NCBI GenBank assembly: GCA_937901915.1
Contig: CALGUD010000029.1
Coordinates: 1-64,000, forward strand
DNA from: an uncultured Flavobacteriaceae bacterium
GTDB taxonomy: Bacteria > Bacteroidota > Bacteroidia > Flavobacteriales > Flavobacteriaceae
DNA length: 64,000 nt
Reading direction: 5' to 3'
A model generated the notes under the pieces. The model saw only the letters and a program-made list of their open reading frames with translations, had not been told where the DNA came from and ran no database searches. Positions 34,343 through 44,155 of the stretch are shown here, in pieces (position 1 is the stretch's first letter; the number at the start of each line of letters is the position of its first letter). A program made the translations under genes and the position numbers.

Positions 34343-36604
34343 ATGAAAAAATCAGGTTACCCCACCGGAATATTACATTATATTCCGTTTTTATATGTTA
34401 TCTGGGCCGATGATCTTCTATCCCCTTCAGAAATATCTGTAGTGATGAGAGCTCTGGAAGAAGATTCTATTACCCTGGAAGAAAAAAGGCAAATTGAAAA
34501 TTGGCTAAATACCAGTGAACCTCCTTCCAGTGAAACAATAAAAGAGTGGAAAAGCCTAATCGACAATTCAAATGTAAAACTAGTTGAAAGCGACCCGTAT
34601 CCCCTAACTGCGTTCAGTCAAAAATTAGCCGGGGTTTCGAAGAATGGTGCAGAAATAAATTTACAGTTAAAATCAATAGAAGTGAATCTGGGAATTCAGC
34701 CTAATCACTACCATCACCTGTTTGAAATAGAAGTTGACCAGAAAAAGACCGCCAATTTTTATAATGCCGATGCTATTGACGATTTGTTGAAAGGAGAAAA
34801 TAAAACCCATATAAATAAATTCAGATGTTTTTTATCTGAACCTATCTTTAAATGGGATATTCACAGAAATAAGGATGAGTTCAGGTTAAAAGTCCTTGCA
34901 CAGGTTACCCATCTTGCCAAATATGGTTATGGGGCTATGGCTTATCCACGAGAATACGGAGGAATAGATAATATGCCTGCTTACGGGAGTATTTTTGAAA
35001 ACCTGATTTATATTGATGGAAGCCTTGCTATAAAATTCGGAGTCCAATTTGGATTATTTGGTGGAAGTATTTATAACCTTGGAACTAAAAAACATCATGA
35101 CATTTATTTAAAAGATACAGGGGAAGCCAAATTGCTGGGTTGCTTTGCCATGACGGAAACCAGGCACGGATCGAATGTAAGGGGAATCAGAACTACCGCT
35201 ACATACGTAAAAGAAACAAACAGTATAGTAATTCACACACCCGGGGAAGATGATAACAAAGAGTACATAGGCAATGCCCTTCACTCTACAATTGCAACAG
35301 TATTTGCTCAACTCATAGTAAACGGTAAAAATGAAGGGGTACATGCTATTTTAACGCCTTTACGGGATGAGAACGGTAAGTTATTACCCGGAATCAGGAT
35401 TGAAGACAATGGTTATAAGCTCGGATTAAATGGGGTAGACAATGGCAAAATATGGTTTAATAATGTAACCGTACCGGCCGAAAACCTGTTGGACCGGTTT
35501 GGAAGCATTGATAACAACGGTAATTACCAATCGCCCGTAAAGAACCCGGATAAAAGATTTTTTACAATGCTCGGCACCCTGGTTGGCGGACGTATTTGTG
35601 TTGCCAAAGGTGCACTCAGCGGAGCTAAAATGAGTTTAACAATTGCTGTAAGGTACGCCTTAAAGCGAAGGCAGTTTAACAGTGATGAAAAAATACAGGA
35701 AGACCTGATCATGGATTATCCCACGCATCAGCTCAGGCTTATTGTTCCCATAGCAAAATCGTATGTGTATCATATTGTTTTGGATGATTTGTTAAAACGC
35801 TATACGAATTCGGATGAAATAGAAAGGCGTAAAATTGAAACCCAGGCTGCTGCCCTGAAAGCATGTATTACCTGGTTTGCCACTGATACGATACAGGAAT
35901 GCAGGGAAGCTTGCGGGGGCAAAGGATACCTGTTGGAAAACAGGATCCCGGACTTAAAAGGGGATATCGATATTTTTTCAACCTTTGAAGGGGACAATAC
36001 TGTGTTACTACAATTAGCAGCAAAGGGCATTCTCACCGATTTTCGCACAGAATTCAATAGTGACAACCGGAATGATATGTTCAATTTTCTGAAAACTCAG
36101 ATTACGGATACACTTGTAACTTTTAATCCGTTGTTCACCAACAAATACGACAAAGAACATCTTTTTGATTCTGACTTTCACCTGGACGCCTTGCAATACA
36201 GGACCAGGCGGTTGACTTTTTCGGCAGCCATGCGTTTAAAGGAATATATTAAAAAAGGAATGCCTGCAAGCCAGGCTTTTTTAAAAGTGCAAACACATTT
36301 AGTCACGTTAGGTAAAGCGTATAGTGCTCAATTATCCTATGAAATTTACGTTGACTTTGTAAAGGCTGTTGCCGATGATACAATGAAGTTTCTTTTCACC
36401 AAAATGGGTACTCTTTTTGCCCTGAGTGAAATTCATGAGAATGCCGCCTGGTACTTGGAACACGGCTATATAAGCAGTAACAAATCCAAAGCAATACGCC
36501 AACGGGTAGAGCGGTTGTGCACCGAACTTCGTCCGCATGTAGATGCATTGGTTAATGGTTTTGGCATTCCGGAGCATTGTTTAACAGCTCCGATTGCTAA
36601 ATAA
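34343..36604 (+). CDS. Acyl-CoA oxidase/dehydrogenase family protein with N-terminal extension
   Basis: A 753-aa flavoprotein. Residues 1-110 form a helical extension that begins by reading like a DnaJ/TerB-like helical region (SPSEISVVMRALEEDSITLEEKR). The acyl-CoA dehydrogenase/oxidase body follows, with FAMTETRHGSNVRGI (flavin binding), NGVDNGKIWFNNVTVP, VGGRICVAKGALS and FEGDNTVLLQLAAKG, whose EGDN near residue 548 matches the catalytic region of acyl-CoA oxidases. The oxidase C-terminal domain (about 600-753) is present. This is closer to eukaryotic-type acyl-CoA oxidase than to typical 380-aa dehydrogenases. Role: first step of fatty acid beta-oxidation. It stands alone. Confidence 0.85.
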   Translation: MKKSGYPTGILHYIPFLYVIWADDLLSPSEISVVMRALEEDSITLEEKRQIENWLNTSEPPSSETIKEWKSLIDNSNVKLVESDPYPLTAFSQKLAGVSKNGAEINLQLKSIEVNLGIQPNHYHHLFEIEVDQKKTANFYNADAIDDLLKGENKTHINKFRCFLSEPIFKWDIHRNKDEFRLKVLAQVTHLAKYGYGAMAYPREYGGIDNMPAYGSIFENLIYIDGSLAIKFGVQFGLFGGSIYNLGTKKHHDIYLKDTGEAKLLGCFAMTETRHGSNVRGIRTTATYVKETNSIVIHTPGEDDNKEYIGNALHSTIATVFAQLIVNGKNEGVHAILTPLRDENGKLLPGIRIEDNGYKLGLNGVDNGKIWFNNVTVPAENLLDRFGSIDNNGNYQSPVKNPDKRFFTMLGTLVGGRICVAKGALSGAKMSLTIAVRYALKRRQFNSDEKIQEDLIMDYPTHQLRLIVPIAKSYVYHIVLDDLLKRYTNSDEIERRKIETQAAALKACITWFATDTIQECREACGGKGYLLENRIPDLKGDIDIFSTFEGDNTVLLQLAAKGILTDFRTEFNSDNRNDMFNFLKTQITDTLVTFNPLFTNKYDKEHLFDSDFHLDALQYRTRRLTFSAAMRLKEYIKKGMPASQAFLKVQTHLVTLGKAYSAQLSYEIYVDFVKAVADDTMKFLFTKMGTLFALSEIHENAAWYLEHGYISSNKSKAIRQRVERLCTELRPHVDALVNGFGIPEHCLTAPIAK

Positions 36605-36752
36605 CCTTTACAGTGTAAATATCCCTTATTTATAACACGGAAAAATTTCTGTTCTCCTACTGCGCTAAAACTTTTCGTCCTTTCAAAAAGTGGATTCATC
36701 ATTTTATTATATGGTTTCATATAAAAAATTACCATTCTATTATCCCACCGTC

Positions 36753-36760
36753 TAGTTTTG
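36753..36760 (+). promoter_or_regulatory. -7 box upstream of the barrel/PAP2/receptor operon
   Basis: TAGTTTTG, 36 bases before ATG 36797. The predicted start site (about 36767) lies within a run of CAAT repeats. No -33 match. Confidence 0.4.
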
Positions 36761-36796
36761 AAATCAACAATCAATCAATCAATCAAAAAACTAACA

Positions 36797-37723
36797 ATGA
36801 GAACTATTTTCAGCGTAGTCTTGCCTCTATTTTTTATTGTCTTAACATCAAATTTTATTTATTCTCAAACACCATCAGATGCAATTATGATGAAAAAGCG
36901 CCAGATATGCCTGGCATCTGTCCATAATTACGGATCTTTTGACGAATATTGGGAAGGGGAGTCTTTACGAAATAATGCTACCATTGAAACTGTTAATCGC
37001 CGTGTTATAATGAACATGGTGGCTATTGGTATTCTGGATAAACTTAACTTAATTGTTTCCTTACCTTACGTAATGACAACTTCCACTGAACCGAACGGAG
37101 GACGGTTTATCGGCGTTGACGGCCTTCAGGATTTGGGTTTTGCACTTAAGGGTGAAATTATAAATAAACAAATGGGACCCGGCAACCTTGCTGTGCTGGG
37201 AACATTAGGTTATTCTACACCACTCTCCAATTACCTTTCTGATTATATGCCTTATAGTATAGGTTCAGGAGCCGATGTATGGAACCTGAGAGGCATTGTT
37301 AATTATCAATTTGATAACGGGCTCTATGCCAGATCTTCTGTATCGTATTTATGGAGAGGTTATACAAAGGCTGAAAGAGATTATTATTACAACAACGGGA
37401 GTTATTATACCGCCTGGATGGATGTCCCGGATGCGTGGAATTACGACATAGTTCTTGGTAAAAAATTCTTTAATAAATCACTCATATTGGAGGCTAAATA
37501 TACAGGGTTTAAATCAACTGATGGAGATGACATCCGTTCATACAATGCTGCTCAGCCTACCAACAAAGTGGAATTCGATCAGATTGATTTTATGGCACAA
37601 TATTATTTTAAAAATATAAGCGGTTTGGGTGTTTTAGGAGGTTATTCACAGGTAATAAACGGTAGAAACACCAGCAAACTTTCAAACTTCCGTGTAGGGA
37701 TTACCTATGCTTTTAAAATCTAA
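36797..37723 (+). CDS. Outer-membrane beta-barrel protein (transporter-like)
   Basis: A 308-aa protein with a signal peptide at its chosen start (MRTIFSVVLPLFFIVLTSNF to YSQ, about 24 aa). The TTG 13 codons upstream overlaps the -7 box and was rejected. The mature part alternates short beta strands with turns (RVIMNMVAIGILDKLNLIVS, GNLAVLGTLGYSTPLS, FDQIDFMAQYYFKNISG) and ends in a barrel strand NFRVGITYAFKI. It resembles the uncharacterised outer-membrane transporter group near the phenol-degradation MetA family. First gene of an operon with a PAP2/haloperoxidase lipoprotein (26 bp gap) and a TonB-dependent receptor. Confidence 0.72.
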   Translation: MRTIFSVVLPLFFIVLTSNFIYSQTPSDAIMMKKRQICLASVHNYGSFDEYWEGESLRNNATIETVNRRVIMNMVAIGILDKLNLIVSLPYVMTTSTEPNGGRFIGVDGLQDLGFALKGEIINKQMGPGNLAVLGTLGYSTPLSNYLSDYMPYSIGSGADVWNLRGIVNYQFDNGLYARSSVSYLWRGYTKAERDYYYNNGSYYTAWMDVPDAWNYDIVLGKKFFNKSLILEAKYTGFKSTDGDDIRSYNAAQPTNKVEFDQIDFMAQYYFKNISGLGVLGGYSQVINGRNTSKLSNFRVGITYAFKI

Positions 37724-37749
37724 AAAATAATAAAAAGACTTCTTTAGCA

Positions 37750-39285
37750 ATGAAAAATTATATACAATTAACTATATGTTTAGGTGTTCTGATAATACTA
37801 TTCACTGCCTGTGAAAAAGATCTGCCTACACAGGCAAATTATTCACATTACGAATTTACATCTCCTGATGCCAACGGCGGTAACTGGTCACCCGTACTTT
37901 TGTCCGATCCGGAACAAATTACACTTGATGTTCCTGTAAGTACCGCTTCGGATACTTATCAGGCCGAATTAGATGAATTAAGATCTCAAAACCTTTCAGG
38001 CAGTCAAAAAAAAGCTGTAGAATACTGGACGAATAATCCGGTTTTGCGCTGGAATGAAATTGCGTTGGAACTGATTGCCAAGTATAATTTAATACCTGGC
38101 CCAAATGCCGATGGGAGTTATACATTACCAAACCCTGCTAATCCTGAAGGCCCTCCTGCTTTTCCATTTGCGCATCCACCATATGCCTGCAGGGCACTGG
38201 CTTATTTAAGCGTGGCACAGTTTGACGGATTAATTACCGCCTGGCATTACAAATACGAGTACAACAGGCCTTCTCCATCTCAAATTGATAATTCGATTTC
38301 TTCAGGTTATGTGGATAATAACATTCCTTCCTACCCTTCAGATGGAGCAGTTATAGCCACTTCATCCAGAGAAATCTTAACAGCCATGTTTCCGTTGGAA
38401 GAGGAATATCTTGCTGAGAAAGCATTGGAACATATGCAAAGTCTTAAATGGGCGGGTGTAAATGTTGACAGTGATATTGAAGCAGGCGAACATATAGGCC
38501 AGGAGGTAGCACAAATTGCACTTCAAAGGGCGGCAAATGATGGTATGAAAAAAGCCCAGGCCCCAAAAGCAGTGTCAGACTCTCTAAAAGCTGCAGCGTA
38601 TGAAAGGTTTGGATGGCAATGGGATAATCTGGAAATCCCCATCAGGCCCGTTGGGTTAACTCCGCTATTTGGTCAAGTGCAAATGTGGAATGTTCCCAAT
38701 GTCGAAGCAGTCAGGCCGGGAATACCCCCTGCACCGGGATCACCGGAGTATGAGGAAAATGTTAAAGAGCTAATTTATTTTAAAGATAATATGAACGAAG
38801 AATGGCGACGAATTGCTAATTTCTGGCAGGATGGACTGGGTACATATACACCACCCGGGCATTGGAACAGGTTTGCGAAAGACTTTCTTATAAAATACAA
38901 AACAAATCCATTACGGTCTGCCAGGGTATTTGCTTATCTCAATATGGCAATAATGGATGCCGGAATTAGCTGCTGGGATGCAAAATACTACTACCATTAT
39001 CCAAGGCCGATTCAGAATATACCGGGATATAAAACCATAGCAGGAACACCTAATTTTCCTAGTTATACGTCGGGCCACAGCGCATTTTCTGCAGCTGCTG
39101 CCGAAGTTCTTACGTACTGTTTCCCTGAAGAAGGTACTTTATTCAGAGAATGGGCCCTCGAAGCTGCCGTATCCAGGATATACGGTGGTATACATTGGAG
39201 GTTTGATGCCGAAGTTGGCACAGAGCAAGGTATTGACGTGGCAGAATACACTCTTGATGTAGCTAGGAATGATGGAGCGGATTAA
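37750..39285 (+). CDS. Vanadium haloperoxidase/PAP2-like lipoprotein
   Basis: A 511-aa lipoprotein (lipobox ILFTAC, Cys at about 20). The C-terminal half carries the complete PAP2/vanadium-haloperoxidase signature: KYYYHYPRP near 411-419 (K-x6-RP), FPSYTSGHS near 435-443, and SRIYGGIHWRFD near 475-486 (SR-x5-H-x3-D). The N-terminal half has a degenerate mirror of the same motifs (KYEYNRP, IPSYPSDGA, lacking SGH), so the protein is an internal duplication, as in two-bundle haloperoxidases. It may be a phosphatase or a haloperoxidase; sequence alone cannot decide. Genes on both sides encode outer-membrane proteins. Confidence 0.85.
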   Translation: MKNYIQLTICLGVLIILFTACEKDLPTQANYSHYEFTSPDANGGNWSPVLLSDPEQITLDVPVSTASDTYQAELDELRSQNLSGSQKKAVEYWTNNPVLRWNEIALELIAKYNLIPGPNADGSYTLPNPANPEGPPAFPFAHPPYACRALAYLSVAQFDGLITAWHYKYEYNRPSPSQIDNSISSGYVDNNIPSYPSDGAVIATSSREILTAMFPLEEEYLAEKALEHMQSLKWAGVNVDSDIEAGEHIGQEVAQIALQRAANDGMKKAQAPKAVSDSLKAAAYERFGWQWDNLEIPIRPVGLTPLFGQVQMWNVPNVEAVRPGIPPAPGSPEYEENVKELIYFKDNMNEEWRRIANFWQDGLGTYTPPGHWNRFAKDFLIKYKTNPLRSARVFAYLNMAIMDAGISCWDAKYYYHYPRPIQNIPGYKTIAGTPNFPSYTSGHSAFSAAAAEVLTYCFPEEGTLFREWALEAAVSRIYGGIHWRFDAEVGTEQGIDVAEYTLDVARNDGAD

Positions 39286-39373
39286 TTCATTCGCATAAAA
39301 AACTGTTTAATATTTATTGGTTAGAACTGAATATCCCGGATTATATATCCGGGGTTTTCAAAAATAAACTAAA

Positions 39374-42037
39374 ATGCATTTAGCTTATAGCAAACTACTT
39401 ATTTCACTTTTCTTATTTATCACATTAAGCTTAACCTTAACTGCACAGGATAAAATTACTTTTCAAGGTAAAATTGTAGAAAGCAATCACCTACAACCTT
39501 TACCCGGTGCACAAATAACAATAAAATCAGAAAGCATAACTTCAGGCACAACAACAGATGGTCAGGGCAGGTTTAATATTGCACTTGATCCGGGAGCATA
39601 TGAATTTATAATTTCTTACCTGGGTTATGAACCAAAAAAACTGATGGTTAATCCCGAGAAAACGGATTTAGGCACAATTGAATTAATAGTCGGTAGTACA
39701 AGTTTGAATGAAATAATTGTTAGTGCATCGGCTAAAAATTATCGCCGTGATTTCAAAGGATCAAACTTTACTGTAAACCCTGCCAGTATTCTAAAAATGA
39801 ATCCTATTAATACTGAGGAAGTATTACGTACGGTTCCGGGAGTAAATATTGTGGGAGACATGGGTTTATCTAACAGACCAAATATAAGCATAAGGGGCTC
39901 CTGGGGAAGAAGATCCAAAAAAGTATTGCTAATGGAAGATGGTTCACCTTCTGCTCCTGCACCCTATATAGCGCCAGGCGCGTATTATAATCCGGTAAGT
40001 GACCGGGTAAAAGCAATTGAAGTTTACAAAGGTGCCGATATGTTACGGTATGGCCCCAACAACATGTATGGGGCAGTAAATTACATTACTGCCCTACCCC
40101 CGGAAAAACCTGAGTTAAGATTAAAGTTAATTGGGGGACAACGAAACTATATGACCGGTTTACTATCTTATGGTGGAACCTGGAATAATTTAGGAGCACT
40201 GGTAGAGGCTGTCTATAAAAATTTTGACGGATTTACAGATAATTCTTCAGTAAAAGTTCTTAACCTGAATGCTAAAATATTTGCTAAACTTTCCAACAAT
40301 CAGTCACTATATTTTAAAGTTAGCGGCCAATTTGAAGATAATCAGGTGTCCCTAAGTTCGCAAACACCTTTTACTTTTGAGGCTGACCCTACTGAAAACC
40401 CCTTTGATGCTGATATATTTACAATGAGAAGGTATGGATTAGACATTATACATAAATGGCTAATTAATCCTTCGTTAAGTTTAACATCAAAAATATATGC
40501 TTCAGATTTTGAGCGCGACTGGTGGAGGCAGAACACAACTAAAATAAGAGCGTCAGAAGTAGAGAGTTATGTAGGGGCAGCGATTTTTAATGATCGTTAT
40601 GGTTATATGAGGAACCTGGAATTTAATGAAGATGATTATGTAAGAGTTGGACAAGTAAATAACGGACGGGAAAGTACATCGGACAGTAGATGGTTTTTTA
40701 CCGTAGCAGGGGTAGAAGAAAAATTAATTACAGACTGGGAAGCATGGGGTGAAAAGCATGAATTGGAAGTCGGCCTAAAATTCCATAATGAAAGTTACAA
40801 AGACAGAAGTATCAGGGCAGACAGCTCCCGATGGGCCAGAAGTGGTAATACGATTTCTGACATCAAATATGGTTTATGGTCTGTTTCCACTTATTTAAGA
40901 AATGAATTTAATTTCAATAAGTTAGGTATTACGCCTATCATGAGATTTGAATATGTAGACATGTACCGCCAAAATTTGCTTGATATTTCTCAGGATCCTG
41001 ATATAACCGGTTTAAAAGATGGACGTGAACCTAACACCTATAGCATTTTCTTACCTGGAATCACTATTGACTATCAGCTTAATGGCAGTGAAGTCTATAG
41101 TAGTGTTTATAAAGGATTTATAGCTCCTTCTAAAGTTTTTGGTTTTTTGGTTGAGCAGAATGGCATTGTGACCAATCCTTTTGCGAATCAGAGCATAAAT
41201 ATTGATCCGGAAATAAGCCTGAATACTGAAATTGGATGGAGAGGAAATATGCTAAATGATAAAATTAATGGACAGGTTACTTACTTTAATAATACTATTA
41301 AGAACTTTTATGCCGGTGGAAGAAATGAAGTTTTTCAGGAACTTGGAAAAATTAATATGCAAGGCCTGGAAATTGGATTAAATATTGACTTACTCCGTTT
41401 AGAATTTCACCATATAGGTCTCTACGGAAATGCCACATTACTAAGATCAGAAATAAAAAGTGGAAGATTAGTGGACAAAGATTTATTCTCTGAAGTTATC
41501 CATAATGATGCCACCAGAGAAGAATTTATAAACAAAGTGAACAATAATCGCGATGCTTATGAAATCTATACCTTAAACAATACCGGAGAAGAAGAACTTT
41601 ACACAGAAGAAACACTCACCTCAACAGATTTTGATAACATATCACAAAGTATTGTCCGGTTTGGCAATAATGGAGTTACAAAAGCTGATGCACCTTATAC
41701 CCCTAAAGTAAACTTTAATATTGGCATGAACTATGACTTTAAAGAATTGTCTGTAGGTATTAGTGGTCAATACGTGGGAGAGCAATATACAGAATTTAAT
41801 AATTTCTCAAATGAATCTGCCGATGGTTCGATAGGTAAGTTACCCTCATTTTTTACAATGGATGCATTTGCCGGCTATGATTTTTCGCTTAAGAACAAGG
41901 TAAACCTGAATGTATTTATAAATGCCAAAAATATTACTAATGAAATTTACAGGGCTTCACGTTTAAACAGGGCTACTTCAGGGATTTTTCCCGGCGGATT
42001 CAGGCAAATCATTTTTGGAATGAATATAAGAATATAA
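39374..42037 (+). CDS. TonB-dependent receptor with carboxypeptidase-like N-terminal domain
   Basis: An 887-aa outer-membrane active transporter. Signal peptide 1-24 (LTLTAQ). A CarboxypepD_reg-like domain follows (about 29-110, with GKIVESNHLQPLPGAQITIK), then the plug (about 130-250: TEEVLRTVPGVNIVGD, PNISIRGSWGRRSKKVLLME), and a 22-stranded barrel to the end (FRQIIFGMNIRI). It looks most like the FecA/iron-siderophore class rather than SusC: no SusD partner follows and the length is shorter. It is 88 bp after the PAP2-like gene on the same strand, likely the same operon. Substrate unknown. Confidence 0.9.
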   Translation: MHLAYSKLLISLFLFITLSLTLTAQDKITFQGKIVESNHLQPLPGAQITIKSESITSGTTTDGQGRFNIALDPGAYEFIISYLGYEPKKLMVNPEKTDLGTIELIVGSTSLNEIIVSASAKNYRRDFKGSNFTVNPASILKMNPINTEEVLRTVPGVNIVGDMGLSNRPNISIRGSWGRRSKKVLLMEDGSPSAPAPYIAPGAYYNPVSDRVKAIEVYKGADMLRYGPNNMYGAVNYITALPPEKPELRLKLIGGQRNYMTGLLSYGGTWNNLGALVEAVYKNFDGFTDNSSVKVLNLNAKIFAKLSNNQSLYFKVSGQFEDNQVSLSSQTPFTFEADPTENPFDADIFTMRRYGLDIIHKWLINPSLSLTSKIYASDFERDWWRQNTTKIRASEVESYVGAAIFNDRYGYMRNLEFNEDDYVRVGQVNNGRESTSDSRWFFTVAGVEEKLITDWEAWGEKHELEVGLKFHNESYKDRSIRADSSRWARSGNTISDIKYGLWSVSTYLRNEFNFNKLGITPIMRFEYVDMYRQNLLDISQDPDITGLKDGREPNTYSIFLPGITIDYQLNGSEVYSSVYKGFIAPSKVFGFLVEQNGIVTNPFANQSINIDPEISLNTEIGWRGNMLNDKINGQVTYFNNTIKNFYAGGRNEVFQELGKINMQGLEIGLNIDLLRLEFHHIGLYGNATLLRSEIKSGRLVDKDLFSEVIHNDATREEFINKVNNNRDAYEIYTLNNTGEEELYTEETLTSTDFDNISQSIVRFGNNGVTKADAPYTPKVNFNIGMNYDFKELSVGISGQYVGEQYTEFNNFSNESADGSIGKLPSFFTMDAFAGYDFSLKNKVNLNVFINAKNITNEIYRASRLNRATSGIFPGGFRQIIFGMNIRI

Positions 42038-42208
42038 GGGACGTGGTTTTTAAAATTACGGTGGCGTGCATGAAACGCTATTGGAGGTCTTATGGCTTAA
42101 GACGGTTTTGCGTAAGATTATTGTATTGATATTTGAGAAATATAATTCTTACAATTCAAATGTTTTAACTAAATTGCAAATGTTAAAAAATTCTTAAATC
42201 TTATAAAT

Positions 42209-44095
42209 ATGACTAAAAAAATTACTCTGCTAACATTACTTTTTACAGTAATGTTAAGTTATGGGCAAAGGGAAGCCGATAAAAAATTAAACTTTGACAC
42301 TAAGGTTGAAGATGTATTTCTTCATAATTTTTCCGGGGTTCCAATTGTGCTTACTGAAAAAACCGTAGCTGGTCTAGACGCTGAAAAGGGAACAAAAATT
42401 TGGGAAATAAAAGGAGATCGGATATCTCTTTTCGGAGGTGCAATCCAAGAAGATAAAGAAATCCACACTACTGTTCCATTTTCTCCTTATTTAATTATAG
42501 ATAATCTTTTAGTGGATACGCGTGACGGAAAAATTATTCTAGATAAAGCAAATTATAAATCTATTAACTCTTTTAGCATTGTTCCGGAAATACAGTCGTT
42601 CATTTTTCAATGTGAATTAGAAGAAAAAGGAAGTTACAAACTATATCTAATAGAATTAACTTCAAATTCTATTAAATGGGAAAAAGATATTCAAACAAAA
42701 AAAAGAGGAGAACTCAATAATTTAGTAGTAGATAAAAACAATAATCTCGCCTTTACCACAGAATCAAATTTATTAATTGTAAATAGCACTAATGGTGATG
42801 TTATTTTTAATGAAGAAGAAAAAGTTGGAAAATTATTTTTAAACCCACAAAAAGATGTGGTATATGCTGTTGAAGCCTCTGGAGGAGGATTAGGATCCAT
42901 GGTCGGAGCGGCAATGACTTTTAATGTAAATAAACTTATCGCTTTGGGTAAAAAAATATATGCTTATAACACAAGTACAGGAAAACCTTTATGGAAAAAA
43001 CCCATTGGACTGGATGAAGGTTTTCTATTTACCCAAGATGTGGATGGCAAAATGTTTATTCAGCATGAAAAAGGAGGAAATATTTATGATTACAACTCCG
43101 GCGAGAAACTTTGGAAAAGGGATTACGAAAAAAGAAATATTAATAAAGTTGAAAAAGTTAGCGAAGGTTACAAAATTTATTTTGGTGCAAGAAATATATT
43201 AGTTGATAATGAAGGAAAGAAACTTTGGAAAAAACCTCAATACAATGGAAATGAATTTCTTGAAGAATTAGGCGAAGAAGACACTTATGATGAGTTTGTT
43301 TATAGTAATGGCAGTATAATTGCAACACCTTATAGGATCTCTTATTATGAAAATGGACAAAAGAAAGCCCTTTGGAAATTTGGGGTAGACGAAGAGACAA
43401 GAATTACCTATGATACAGAATTAAAAAATTTGGTTGTGTTAGATGGAAAAAAACTATATATTTTAAATCCAGATAAAGGATGGGGTGAAGAAAAAGGGCA
43501 AAAATTAGTATTGAAAAAACACAATGATTTTAACAGGCTTGAAGTAAGAGGAAATAACTACTTTTTAAGTAGTCCCTGGGAATATGTAATAGTATCCAAA
43601 ACGGGAGAAGTCTTAAAAACTCAATATTATGAGCAACCTGGGGAGTCCGGTAGAAAATGGTTAAACGCTTTGGCTATAGCTGGTAGTTTAGCAGGTTCTG
43701 CATATGAGATGGCAGGCTTATATAATGTTGGTATTGGAGGCGCATCTGGCGTACAAGAAACAGCTTTTGGAATGAAGCCTCCTGGAACAGGTGGTTTTTC
43801 TCAAGCCGAGAAAGGTGTTAATCAATATCAGGCAGGTCAACACGCTCAAATGGCGGCAGAAGCATTGCACAATCCAAACCGTCATAGTGCATTTTCTGAT
43901 TCCAGAGACTACGCTTTCTACTATACAAAATCTAAAGACGGAACAAAATATTTAGTACAGGTAAACAAAGATGATGGAAATGAAGTAGATAAATTTATTT
44001 TCCTTGACAATAAACCTAATTATGAAATTGATGAGGTAGAAAAAAGAGTGCTCTATTCTAAAAACAAAGAAGTACATATCTTTGATTATAAATAA
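42209..44095 (+). CDS. Secreted PQQ-like beta-propeller protein
   Basis: A 628-aa protein with a signal peptide (MTKKITLLTLLFTVMLSYGQ). It contains repeated PQQ-type propeller blades, recognisable by AEKGTKIWEIKG, AYNTSTGKPLWKKPIG, DYNSGEKLWKRD and LYILNPDKGWG. A Gly/Ala-rich insertion (about 490-560, including ALAIAGSLAGSAYEMAGLYN) interrupts the blades before the last one (DKFIFLD, KNKEVHIFDYK). Such propellers often act as scaffolds or bind partners rather than as PQQ enzymes, since no dehydrogenase residues are seen. It ends in a strong bidirectional terminator. Function unknown. Confidence 0.75.
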   Translation: MTKKITLLTLLFTVMLSYGQREADKKLNFDTKVEDVFLHNFSGVPIVLTEKTVAGLDAEKGTKIWEIKGDRISLFGGAIQEDKEIHTTVPFSPYLIIDNLLVDTRDGKIILDKANYKSINSFSIVPEIQSFIFQCELEEKGSYKLYLIELTSNSIKWEKDIQTKKRGELNNLVVDKNNNLAFTTESNLLIVNSTNGDVIFNEEEKVGKLFLNPQKDVVYAVEASGGGLGSMVGAAMTFNVNKLIALGKKIYAYNTSTGKPLWKKPIGLDEGFLFTQDVDGKMFIQHEKGGNIYDYNSGEKLWKRDYEKRNINKVEKVSEGYKIYFGARNILVDNEGKKLWKKPQYNGNEFLEELGEEDTYDEFVYSNGSIIATPYRISYYENGQKKALWKFGVDEETRITYDTELKNLVVLDGKKLYILNPDKGWGEEKGQKLVLKKHNDFNRLEVRGNNYFLSSPWEYVIVSKTGEVLKTQYYEQPGESGRKWLNALAIAGSLAGSAYEMAGLYNVGIGGASGVQETAFGMKPPGTGGFSQAEKGVNQYQAGQHAQMAAEALHNPNRHSAFSDSRDYAFYYTKSKDGTKYLVQVNKDDGNEVDKFIFLDNKPNYEIDEVEKRVLYSKNKEVHIFDYK

Positions 44096-44113
44096 TCCAG
44101 CATAACTTATAAG

Positions 44114-44155
44114 AGGTCAGCTATATTAATTGTAAAAATATAGCTGACCTTTTTA
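44114..44155. terminator. Bidirectional terminator between propeller gene and gldD
   Basis: A 14-bp perfect stem AGGTCAGCTATATT (44114-44127) / AATATAGCTGACCT (44137-44150), with TTTTT following on the plus strand. It lies between convergent stops at 44095 and 44153. Confidence 0.88.
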
